Shown piece after piece: positions 17,892-26,962 of a DNA stretch of 64,000 nucleotides (positions are counted from its first letter, which is position 1; each line of letters begins with the position of its first letter). The DNA is taken from positions 1,984,501 through 2,048,500 of the forward strand of contig JAGTPG010000001.1 in assembly GCA_018195615.1 (NCBI GenBank), read 5' to 3'. This DNA comes from Streptomyces tuirus (lineage in GTDB: Bacteria > Actinomycetota > Actinomycetes > Streptomycetales > Streptomycetaceae). The notes beneath the pieces were generated by a model. That model was not told the origin of the DNA. It worked only from the letters and a program-made list of their open reading frames with translations, and searched no databases. The translations under genes were made by a program, and so were the position numbers.

Positions 17892-17905
17892 TCGAAGCGC
17901 TTCGA
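17892..17905. promoter_or_regulatory. LacI-family operator for the leftward xyloglucan operon
   Basis: Perfect TCGAAGCGCTTCGA palindrome, identical to the copy before the lacI-type gene 15 kb to the left. It lies 138 bp upstream of the binding-protein ATG. Confidence 0.8.
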
Positions 17906-18074
17906 TGTTGCTGCGAGGTTAAGTGAACACCCAGGGGCGCACAAGGGGCGATTCCAAGATTCCTCGGGGGTGCGCGCGAACGGAACTCGGCTCGTCTGCC
18001 GCTTGGAATGCCACCGAATGGCCGGAGTTGTTGCGCCGAGGTGTCTTGACACCCGGCCCCACGTCGAATGAGCA

Positions 18075-18088
18075 TCGAAGCGCTTCGA
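18075..18088. promoter_or_regulatory. LacI-family operator for the GH3 gene
   Basis: Perfect TCGAAGCGCTTCGA palindrome located 36 bp upstream of the GH3 GTG start, a position where repressor binding would block transcription start or early elongation. Confidence 0.8.
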
Positions 18089-18124
18089 AAGGGCCTCACC
18101 GCTCCATCTCAAAGGGAATCCCAC

Positions 18125-20961
18125 GTGACCGCACACACGCCGCCCAGCCCGCCGTTCCGCGATCCGAGCCTGCCGTTCGCGAAGCGGATCGACGACCTCC
18201 TGTCGCGGCTCACGCTGGAGGAGAAGACCGCCTTCCTGCACCAGTTCGCGCCCTCCGTGGAGCGGCTCGGCATCGCCGCATTCCGCACCGGCCAGGAGGC
18301 CCTGCACGGCGTGGCGTGGATGGGCCCGGCGACGGTGTTCCCGCAGGCGGTCGGCCTGGGCGCCACCTGGAACCCGGAGCTGGTACGGCGCGTCGGGGAC
18401 GCGGTGTCGAAGGAGATCCGGGCGATGCGCGCGCGGGACGACCGCGTCGGCCTCAACGTCTGGGCGCCGACCGTCAACCTGCTGCGCCACCCCTGTGGGG
18501 CCGCAACGAGGAGGGCTACTCCGAGGACCCGAAGCTCACCTCGGCGATCGCCACCGCCTACACGCACGGCCTGCGCGGCGACCACCCCACCTACTGGCGC
18601 ACCGCGCCCGTGCTGAAGCACTGGCTCGCCCACAACAACGAGACCGACCGGTCCACGACGTCGAGCTCGGTGCGCCCACGCGTGCTGCACGAGTACGACC
18701 TGCGGGCCTTCCGCGAGACCGTCGAGGCGGGCGCCGTGGCCGGGGTGATGCCGGCGTACAACCTGGTCAACGGCCGCCCGAACCACGTCTCGCCGTATCT
18801 GCGCGAGCATCTGCGAACCTGGACCGAGGAGGAGCTGCTGGTCTGCTCGGACGCGGGCGCGCCGAGCAACCTGGTCGACTCCGAGCACTACTTCGACACC
18901 CACGAGGAGGCCACCGCGGCCTCGCTCGTGGCGGGCGTCGACAGCTTCACCGACCACGGCACGGACTCCTCGCAGATCATCGGGCGCCTGCGCGGTGCCC
19001 TGGAGCGGGGCCTGCTGAAGGAAGCCGATCTCGACACGGCCGTCCGCCGTCAGCTCTCGGTCCGCTTCCGGCTCGGCGAGTTCGACGCGGAGTACGACCC
19101 GCACGGCGCCACCGGTGAGTTCGACAGCCCGGGGCATCGCGCCCTCGCCCAGGAGGCCGCCGAGCAGGCCGTGGTGCTGCTGAAGAACGACGGGGTGCTG
19201 CCGCTCGCCCCGGACCGGCGCATCGCGGTGGTCGGTCCGCTCGCCGACGAGTGCAAGCTCGACTGGTACAGCGGCACGCTGATCCACCGCTCGACCCCGC
19301 TGGAGGGGCTGTACGAGCGGTTCGGCGCGGACCGGGTGGAGTTCGCGGAAGGCGTGGACCGGGTCCGGCTGAGGACCTCCGGGGGCGCGTTCCTGCACGT
19401 GCCCGCGGCTGAGGACAGCGCGGACCAGGTGCGCGGCGCCGAGGGCGCGCTCGACCCGGCGCTGCTCGCGGGCCGCACCGACCTGCCGCCGCTCACCACC
19501 GACGCGACCGGCACGGAGCTGGCGCTGGTCGACTGGGGCGAGGGCGTGCTGACCCTGCGCGCGCCCGACGGCCGCTATCTGTCGGTCGCCGACGACGGCC
19601 GCGTCCGCGCCTCCGCCGACCAGCCGGGCGGCTGGATCGTCCAGGAGACCTTCCGCCTGGAACCGCACGGGAACGGGCACCTCCTGAAGCACCTGGGGAC
19701 GGGTCGCCATGTGTGTGTCTCCGCCGACGGCGTGAAGCTTGCCGACGAAGATCCGGAGGTCTTCGAGCTGGTCGTCGCCGAGCGCGGCGAGGAGGCGGTG
19801 GCGCGGGCCGCCGCGCGGGCCGACGTGGTCGTGGTGGTCGCGGGCAACGACCCGCACATCAACGGCCGCGAGACCGAGGACCGTACGACCCTGCGCCTGC
19901 CCGAGCACCAGGAGCGGCTGCTGCGGGCGGCCCGGGCGGCGAACCCGGCGACCGTGCTGACGCTGGTGTCCGCCTACCCGTACGCGGTCGACACGGCCGG
20001 TCTTCCGGCCGTGCTGTGGACGGCGCACGGCGGCCAGGCGGCCGGCACCGCTCTGGCCCGTGTGCTGGCGGGCGACGTCTCCCCCGCCGGCCGCCTCCCG
20101 CAGACCTGGTACGCCGACGACGCCGACCTGCCCGGTCTCCTCGACTACGACGTGATCGGCGCCCGCCAGACGTACCTGTACTTCGAGGGCACGCCGCTGT
20201 TCCCGTTCGGGCACGGCCTGTCGTACGCGTCGTTCTCCTACGAGGGACTGACGGCCCGGGTCGAGGACGGGTCGGTGCACGTCTCGTTCACCGTCACCAA
20301 CACGGGCGAGGTGACGGCCGACGAGGTCGCCCAGCTCTACGCCCGGGCCGTGGAGCCGTCCGTGCCTCGTCCGCGCCGCGAGCTGCTGGACCACCGGCGC
20401 GTCACCCTCGCGCCCGGGGAGTCGGCCGGCCTGGACTTCGAGGTCCCGGTCGCCGCCTTCGCGTTCTGGGACGTGGTCCAGGACCGGTGGCGCGTGGAGC
20501 CGGGGGCGTACGAGCTGCTGGCCGGGGCCTCCTGCGAGGACGTCCGGCTGTGCGGGAGCGTGACGCTCGACGGCGAGCCCACGATGCCGCGCCCCGTCGT
20601 CGCGGGCGGTCTGACCCCGGCCGGCTTCGACGAACAGAGCGGCATCGAGATCGTCGACCGTACGAAGGTGTCGGGCGACGCGGTGACACCGGCCGACGGA
20701 ACCTCCGGCGAACTGGTCTACCACCGCTGCGACTTCGGACGCGGCATCACCGAGGTGACGGTGGAGGTGGCGGGCGAGGGCTCGGTCGAGCTGTCCCTCG
20801 ACGGCGGCCCGGCGCTGGCGGTGCTGTCGCCCGCCACACCCACGTCAGGCCCGTACGACTACGTCTCGCTCAGCGCGTCGGTCGTCGCCGCGGGCGTGCA
20901 CGACGTGCGTCTCAGGCTGCGCGGCCCGCTGCGGCTCGCGCATGCCGGCTTCTCCGGTTGA
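18125..20961 (+). CDS. GH3 beta-glycosidase with beta-trefoil insertion and C-terminal CBM-like domain (one frameshift)
   Basis: About 945 aa, no signal peptide. The GH3 barrel begins LTLEEKTAFLHQF; the nucleophile Asp is in LLVCSDAGAP (about residue 242). The second domain starts VVLLKNDGVLPL and contains DPHINGRETEDR. Between the two parts, residues about 420-555, three similar lobes (GAFLHVPA, GRYLSVADDGRV, GRHVCVSADGVK) suggest a fascin/ricin-like beta-trefoil. A fibronectin-III-like domain follows, then a CBM6-like tail (YHRCDFGRGITEVTVEVAG to the end). Likely beta-glucosidase or beta-xylosidase finishing oligosaccharide breakdown. GTG 18125 is preceded by AAGGGA. One C is missing near 18491 (expected HPLWGRNEEGY). 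Confidence 0.86.
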
Positions 20962-20986
20962 GGGTCCGGATCAGGCCGGCACACAG

Positions 20987-21026
20987 AAGGGGCCCGGCAC
21001 CGGAAGGCATCGGTGCCGGGCCTCTT
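20987..21026. terminator. Strong bidirectional terminator hairpin
   Basis: A 12-bp perfect stem: GGCCCGGCACCG at 20991-21002 pairs with CGGTGCCGGGCC at 21011-21022 around an 8-base loop. A flanking AAG/CTT pair extends it. It lies between the convergent GH3 and aldehyde dehydrogenase genes and may serve both. Confidence 0.8.
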
Positions 21027-21039
21027 CGCCGAGCCTATA

Positions 21040-21054
21040 TGAAAATGGTTCCCA
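21040..21054. promoter_or_regulatory. Zur-box-like 7-1-7 palindrome, no obvious target gene
   Basis: TGAAAATGGTTCCCA has half-sites TGAAAAT and TGGGAAC, both fitting the TGRRAAY pattern of actinobacterial zinc-uptake-regulator sites. It is AT-rich against its surroundings. It sits between convergent genes just past the aldehyde dehydrogenase stop, so no gene start lies near it. It may be chance or a relic. Confidence 0.25.
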
Positions 21055-21058
21055 TGTG

Positions 21059-22504
21059 CTAGAGGTTGAGGCCCGTCAGAACCATCACACGCTCGTACGT
21101 GTAGTCGTCCATCGCGAACCGCACGCCCTCGCGGCCCACGCCGGACTGCTTGACGCCGCCGTACGGCATCTGGTCGGCGCGGTAGGACGGCACGTCGCCG
21201 ATGACGACACCGCCGACCTCCAGGGCGCGGTGGGCCCGGAAGGCGGTCTGCAGGTCGTGGGTGAAGACGCCCGCCTGGAGGCCGTACTTGGAGTCGTTGA
21301 CCGCGGCGAAGGCCTCGGCCTCGCCGTCCACCTTCTGCACGGTGAGGACCGGCCCGAAGACCTCCTCGCAGGAGAGCGTGACGTCGGCCGGCACGTCGGC
21401 CAGGACGGTCGGGGCGTACGAGGCCCCGTCGCGCTTGCCGCCGGTGAGCAACCGGGCACCCGCGTCGACCGCCTCCTGGACCCAGGTCTCGACGCGCCGG
21501 GCGGCGTCCTCGCTGACCAGCGGGCCGACGTCGGTCGCGTCGTCGCTCGGGTCGCCGGTGACCTGGGCCTCGACGGCGGCGACGACGCGCGGCAGCAGCC
21601 GGTCGTACACGGAGGCGTCCGCGATGACCCGCTGGACGGAGATGCAGGACTGGCCGCCCTGGTAGTTGGAGAAGGTGGCGATGCGGTGCGCCGCCCGGTC
21701 CAGGTCCTCGTCGCTCGCCCAGTCGGCCAGCACGACGGCCGCGCCGTTGCCGCCCAGCTCCAGGGTGCAGTGCTTGCGCGGTACCGAGTCCATGATCGCG
21801 TAGCCGACCTTCTCGGAGCCCGTGAAGGAGATCACGGGCAGGCGCTCGTCCCGCACGAGGGCGGGCATCTTGTCGTTGGCGACCGGCAGGATGCTCCAGG
21901 AGCCCGCGGGAAGCTCGGTCTCGGCGAGCAGGTCGCCGATGATCAGGCCGGACAGCGGGGTCGCCGGGGCCGGCTTCAGGATGATCGGGGCGCCGGCGGC
22001 GATGGCCGGGGCGACCTTGTGGGCGCAGAGGTTCAGCGGGAAGTTGAAGGGCGCGATGCCGAGCACGACACCCTTCGGGAAGCGGCGGGTGAGGGCGAGC
22101 CGGCCCTGGCCGCCGGCGTCGGTGTCGAGGCGCTGGGCCTCTCCGCCGTTGAACCGCCGGGCCTCCTCGGCCGCGAACCGGAACACGGACACGGCCCGCC
22201 CGACCTCGCCGCGCGCCCACTTCAGGGGCTTGCCGTTCTCGGCGGAGATCAGCCGCGCGATCTCCTCGGTGCGCTCCACGAGGCGCTTGCTGACGTGGTC
22301 GAGGGCGGCGGCCCGGACGTGCGCCGGGGTGGCGGCGAACTCGTCCCGCACGGCGTACGCGGCGGCCACGGCCTCCTCGACCTGCGCGTCCGTCGGTACG
22401 CTCACCCGGCCGACGAGCCGCCCGTCCCACGGGGAGGTGACGTCGAAGGTGTCCTCGCCGGTGGCCTGGCGGCCGGCGAGCCAGAAGGCGTGGGTGGAGG
22501 TCAT
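21059..22504 (-). CDS. NAD(P)-dependent aldehyde dehydrogenase (polyamine/GABA region)
   Basis: 481-aa aldehyde dehydrogenase superfamily protein. The Rossmann-type domain includes GIAPFNFPLN and SFTGSEKVG. The general-base Glu is in CTLELGGNGAA, the catalytic Cys in YQGGQSCISVQRV, and EEVFGPVLTV follows. It oxidises an aldehyde to the acid with NAD(P)+. Near the GABA aminotransferase and PucR genes, succinate semialdehyde or a related omega-aldehyde is a plausible substrate, but the sequence does not decide it. It starts at ATG 22504 and lies 121 bp downstream of the PucR gene in the same direction, so regulation by that protein is likely. Confidence 0.88.
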   Translation of the reverse strand: MTSTHAFWLAGRQATGEDTFDVTSPWDGRLVGRVSVPTDAQVEEAVAAAYAVRDEFAATPAHVRAAALDHVSKRLVERTEEIARLISAENGKPLKWARGEVGRAVSVFRFAAEEARRFNGGEAQRLDTDAGGQGRLALTRRFPKGVVLGIAPFNFPLNLCAHKVAPAIAAGAPIILKPAPATPLSGLIIGDLLAETELPAGSWSILPVANDKMPALVRDERLPVISFTGSEKVGYAIMDSVPRKHCTLELGGNGAAVVLADWASDEDLDRAAHRIATFSNYQGGQSCISVQRVIADASVYDRLLPRVVAAVEAQVTGDPSDDATDVGPLVSEDAARRVETWVQEAVDAGARLLTGGKRDGASYAPTVLADVPADVTLSCEEVFGPVLTVQKVDGEAEAFAAVNDSKYGLQAGVFTHDLQTAFRAHRALEVGGVVIGDVPSYRADQMPYGGVKQSGVGREGVRFAMDDYTYERVMVLTGLNL

Positions 22505-22625
22505 GTTCGTTCCGGCCCTTCGGCGTTGGGGTGATCCTGCGCTACGGGATCAACGGTAGGCGCGGGGTGGCCGAAGGTCGTTTGTCCGAGCCGTAGCAAT
22601 AGGGGGCGCGGACACTACGGTTTGG

Positions 22626-24302
22626 CTACTCCGTGGAGGTCGCCTTCAGGGCCAGCCAGAGCTCCATCCGCGCGTCGGCGTCGTCCAGGGACCTGCCGAG
22701 GATCTCCTCGACGCGCCGCATGCGGTAGCGGAGGGTGTGGCGGTGCACGCCGAGGTCGGCCGCCGCCGCGTCCCACTGGCCGTGCCGGGACAGCCAGGCC
22801 CGCAGGGAGGCGACGAGATCGCCGCGGCCCGTGGCGTCGTGCTCGTACAGCGGCCGCAGCATGCCGTCGGCGAACGCCCGTACCGCGTCGTCGGCCAGCA
22901 GCGGCAGCACCGATCCGGCCGCCATCTGCTCGTGCTCCACGAGGACGCGTCCGCGCCGCCGCGCGACCGACAGGGCCTGCTCGGCCTGCTTGTACGCGGC
23001 CGACGCGGCGATCGGCCCGGCCGGCGCCGACAGGCCCACGACCAGTTCGCCCTCCTCGCCGCCCGGCACCTTCTCACGGATACCGGCCCGGGCCGTCTCC
23101 AGGGCGGCGGCGTACACCCCGCAGGCGGCCGCAGCGGCACCGCCGTCCGCGGCCAGCACCACCAGCCGTTCCCCCTCCGGCACCACCAGGAGGGCCTCAC
23201 CGGCCCGGGCCGCGGCGGACTCCATGACATCGGTGAGCGCCGCCAGCGGCTCCCCGCCGGTGTCGGCCGCGGCGAGCGCGGCGGCCGACTGCCGGTCGAC
23301 GGCCGCCGGGGAGTCCGCCCGGACCTCGGCACGGGCCAGCGCGGCCGACGCCGACATCGGCACGCGCTCGGCGACCATCATCCGGAACGGCGCGTCCAGC
23401 AGCCCGCCGTACAGATCCCCGGCGACCGCGCGCGCGTGGTCCGGCTCCCCGGCCAGCAGCATGCGCAGCACCGCCGTGCCGACCCGCTGCTCGGCGGCCT
23501 GGAGGGACCGGGACCGTTCCGTGGTCAGGGTCAGCAGCGCGATGGCCGAGTGGACGGCGTAGCGCTCGGCGGTACCGGGGGCGGCGGCCGTGCCCACGGC
23601 GAGGGCTGCCCGGGGACGCCGGCCGGTGCCGACGGTGTGCAGTTCGACCCGGTCCTCGTTCTCCGGCCCGCCGACCACCGACGAGGCGGGCGCGGGCCGG
23701 TCCCGCAGCCGCTGTACGTCACCGGTGAGCCGCGCGGCCCGCCGCCCGGCCCATTCCGGGGCCGTGGCGACGACGGCCCCCGAGGCGTCGTACAGCGCGG
23801 CCCAGCCGTCGACCTGTGAGGCCAGCGCGGCCAGCAGCCCCTCGGGCCCGCCTGTCTGCGCCTGTCTGGTCAGCTCGCGCTGGGCGGCGAACCCCGCCGT
23901 GACGGCCCGGTACTGGTCGGCGGCGATCGCGGCGGACACGGCCTTGCTTATGGCCAGGAAGGGAGTGCGGCGCGGGACCTCCAGCAGCGGCAGCCCCTCC
24001 TCCTCGGCCGCGTCGACGAGCGCCTTGGGGATCTCCTCGTAGTTGACGCCCACGGCGAAGCCGAGCCCGACCACCCCGGCCCCGACCAGCCGCCGGACGT
24101 AGCGGCGCATGGCCTCCGGGTCCTCGGCGTCCAGCTTGAGGGCGGTGACCAGCAGCAGCTCCCCGCCCTCCATGTAGGGAACGGGGTCGGCGAGCTCGCT
24201 GACGTGCGCCCAGCGGACCGGCACGTCGAGGCGGTCTTCGCCCGCCCTCACGGTGAGTTTCAGCGCGGAGTGGTGGACGAGCGAGGCGAGCGTCGGGGGC
24301 AT
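22626..24302 (-). CDS. PucR-family transcriptional regulator
   Basis: 558-aa PucR-type regulator. The N-terminal PucR ligand domain begins LVHHSALKLTVRAG and includes YMEGGELLLVTALKL and the PLLEVPRRTPFLAIS segment. A GGDEF-like middle part follows. The C-terminal helix-turn-helix contains HGQWDAAAADLGVHRHTLRYRMRRVEEIL. Members sense purine, amino-acid or polyamine metabolites and usually act on neighbouring catabolic genes, here the aldehyde dehydrogenase directly downstream and perhaps gabT. The upstream gap (24303-24446) contains a 10-bp tandem repeat (TGTGAGGTGC twice, then TGTG) near 24330-24355 that could be part of a control site. Confidence 0.9.
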   Translation of the reverse strand: MPPTLASLVHHSALKLTVRAGEDRLDVPVRWAHVSELADPVPYMEGGELLLVTALKLDAEDPEAMRRYVRRLVGAGVVGLGFAVGVNYEEIPKALVDAAEEEGLPLLEVPRRTPFLAISKAVSAAIAADQYRAVTAGFAAQRELTRQAQTGGPEGLLAALASQVDGWAALYDASGAVVATAPEWAGRRAARLTGDVQRLRDRPAPASSVVGGPENEDRVELHTVGTGRRPRAALAVGTAAAPGTAERYAVHSAIALLTLTTERSRSLQAAEQRVGTAVLRMLLAGEPDHARAVAGDLYGGLLDAPFRMMVAERVPMSASAALARAEVRADSPAAVDRQSAAALAAADTGGEPLAALTDVMESAAARAGEALLVVPEGERLVVLAADGGAAAAACGVYAAALETARAGIREKVPGGEEGELVVGLSAPAGPIAASAAYKQAEQALSVARRRGRVLVEHEQMAAGSVLPLLADDAVRAFADGMLRPLYEHDATGRGDLVASLRAWLSRHGQWDAAAADLGVHRHTLRYRMRRVEEILGRSLDDADARMELWLALKATSTE

Positions 24303-24446
24303 GGGGCCTTCAGGTCTGCGTCAGGACTGTGAGGTGCTGTGAGGTGCTGTGTGATCTTTGTGTTCTTTTGGCCGTCACGTATGAACGACCTGTGACGATT
24401 CTGCCTCACCGTACGATCCCCGCGTACCCGCACCGGCTGGAATCCG

Positions 24447-26711
24447 TCAGCCCCGCAGATCCACCAGCAGCGGCGGCGCGTGCTCACCCTTCACATCGGT
24501 CAGCGACAGCACCGCGTGGCCGGCCGGCACGCCGTGCGCCAGCTCGGACGCGGACCAGCGCTCCCGCTCGACCTGCCGCACGGTCACCGCCCGCGCGGTC
24601 GGGCCTTGCCGGTGATCACGCGGCGCAGCATGTGCACGGCCTTGCCCGCGGGCGTCTCCGCGATGATCTGCCGGTCGGTGACGTCCCGGGCCTCGGTCCA
24701 CTCCTTGCCCCACACCTCGGCGAAATCCTGTCCGTCCCAGGGGTGAGCCCCGACAGGGCCATCCGGCAGCCGGTGGCGCCGAGCAGCGGGCCGCGCAGAG
24801 GCCGGGCGACGTCGTCGAGGGTGCGCAGCGTCAGCACGACCCCGGCGTTGCCGGACCGCAGCCGCTGGATGCCGCGCACGGACTCCGGTGTCACCACTCC
24901 GGTCGCGTCGTCCAGCACCAGGCAGGCGAACAACGACCGGTCCTCACGCACCGCGACACTCGCCGTGAACTGTGCGAGCACCAGCCGCGCCAGCATCCGG
25001 GAGGCGTCGGCGTGCCCGCGCTCGGGCAGGTCGATCCGCACCCGGACGGGGTGGTCGAGGGCCTTCAGGGTGAAGGGCCGGGTGGCCCCGGAGGTGTCGA
25101 AGAAGGAGGCGAAGGCGGGCCGGTCCAGCAACGCGACGCGATCCGCGAGCACGCCGCCCACATCCCCGGGCTGCCCCATCTGCCGCTCCCGGGCGTCGAG
25201 TTCCCGCAGCAGTGACTCCTGCCCGGCGTCGTGCAGCCCCTGCCGCAGGGCGGCGAACGGCCCCGGCGCCCCGTCCAGCAGCTGCCGCAGCTCCGGTACG
25301 GAGGGAAAACGCCCGTGCACGGCCCGGAACGGCCCGAGCAGCTGGGCCAGGACGGTCGTGGAACGCCGGCTGTCGCTGCCGGGGTGCGGGTCGGCGAGAT
25401 CCCCGACCAGCGCCTCGGCGAGCACGGCCGCGGCCTCGTCCGGGTCGGTGGTGCCGCCGTACAGATCGAGGTCGTACTCGGACTCCTGGTTCCCGATCCG
25501 CACGACGACGTCATACGCGTCGGCGGGCCCGAGCCCCGCCCCCGCGGCCCCCACCACGACGACCGCGGCCCGCCCGGCGAGCGCATGCAGACACAACGAC
25601 TCGGCGACCGGCCGCACGACGGCACCGGTCTTACCGGAGCCGGCGGGGCCGACGGCGACGAGTGAGGTGCCGAGCAGGTCCGGCCCGAGGGCGAGCCCCG
25701 ACCCCCGGTACGCGTACGGGTTGCGGGGTCGTCCACGGTGGTGCCCAGCCGCACCTGCCCGGTGACGAGGTCGTGCCGGGCGAGCCGGGACGGCAGGTCG
25801 CGCTCTCCGGAGGGGTGGAGGCAGGCGGCGGCGCCGTCCCGCAGAACGGTGGAGCTGAAGGTGGCGAGGCTGTGCCGCCCGCTGCGCACGCCCTGCCAGG
25901 CCCGGAGGATCCGGGCGTGGTCGACGTCCCGCATGAGCCCGGAGCGGGCCTCGGTGGAGAGGCGCTCGGCGGCGTCGACGGCCCCGGCGGCACGGAGCTC
26001 GTTCCACTCGGCCGGGTCGTCCTGGGGAGCCGGGTGGGTCTCCTGGGACGTCTGCCTGCGGAAACGGGGGCGACGAAGCGGCGCCACACCTCGCCCCAGC
26101 GGCCGAGCCGGCTCACCCCGACCATGATCGCCAGGGCGACGAGCAGCTCGTACCCCCGGTACACCATGAACGTGCCGGTCTCGCCGATGTCGCTGTCGGC
26201 GCCGCGCCAGGCGTCGGGGACGATCAGGTCGAACGGCACCCACCACCAGTTGCCGAGGTACCCGTTCTGCAGCAGCGACCAGATCAGCCACCCCACCAGG
26301 AAGGCGATCAGCGCTCCGCTGAGCAACTGCCGGGTGGGGATCTCCTCGGGCTCCTCGGCGGGCCGCGGCCGGTGCCCGAGCCGCCACACCCGGGCGATGC
26401 CTCGGGCCGCGGCGTGCGCAGCCAGGTCAGGAAGGAGGACCCGTCGGGCATCGGGGGAGTCCGGGCGCCCGGGTGGGCCGGGGCGGCACGGTCGGTCCGT
26501 CCGGCGGCACGGCGGACCGGTCGGACGGCGTGCTGTGCCTGTGCGGCGGCATGGCCGGCTGGTCGCCAGGGTTGTCCGGAGGCACACGGCGGCCGTTCCA
26601 CGGCGCATTGTGGCCGCTCGGTGGTGCCATGGGTGTCTTCGGTGGCTCTGCCGGACGCGGTACGGGATTCGCATGCGTGCCCCGCGCCTCCTGCGTCCCG
26701 TCGCTGTCCAT
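24447..26711 (-). CDS. Membrane ATP-binding protein, TraG/FtsK-like (six frameshifts)
   Basis: When six single-base breaks are joined (near 26458, 26410, 26068, 25722, 24742 and 24603) the gene reads as about 756 aa. A proline-rich N-terminus is followed by two hydrophobic segments (LLSGALIAFLVGWLIWSLL and ELLVALAIMVGVSRLG). The ATPase domain has Walker A AVGPAGSGKTGAVV and Walker B ACLVLDDATGVV, ending near TVRQVERERWSASE to LLVDLRG. This resembles the conserved actinobacterial family of TraG/VirD4-like or FtsK-like ATP/GTP-binding membrane proteins, function unknown. ATG 26711 is chosen. Divergent from gabT. All shifts go the same way, which suggests sequencing loss, but six in one gene also allow a true pseudogene. 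Confidence 0.6.
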
Positions 26712-26962
26712 CGCCCTTGCCCCCTGACCAGCCGCTCCGTCCACCATCAGCGAGCCAATCTAACGCCCTCCCGTGGGGAGTTCACCGCTTACACGGCCGG
26801 GGCGGGGGCACCGGTCCATGGAGACCGCCATGTCCACCCCGGACAAGCCGCTTCGCCGACAACGCCCACATGGAGCATGACCACCCCCTCCCCCGCCCTA
26901 GCCTGCGAGAAAAGAAGCGAAGTGTCCCCACACTCCCGTCCGCACCACCCCAGGAGCCCCGC
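26712..26962. promoter_or_regulatory. Divergent promoter region for gabT and the TraG/FtsK-like gene
   Basis: A 251-bp gap between divergent starts. The AGGAG site of gabT is at 26952-26956. No clear operator could be recognised. Confidence 0.5.

Larger units (their letters stand above)
17754..18124. promoter_or_regulatory. Divergent promoter region between the sugar-uptake operon and GH3
   Basis: A 371-bp gap with no credible gene. It carries two perfect copies of TCGAAGCGCTTCGA (17892-17905 and 18075-18088), 170 bp apart. One is closer to the leftward binding-protein gene and one to the rightward GH3 gene. This spacing fits one repressor controlling both promoters. Confidence 0.65.
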
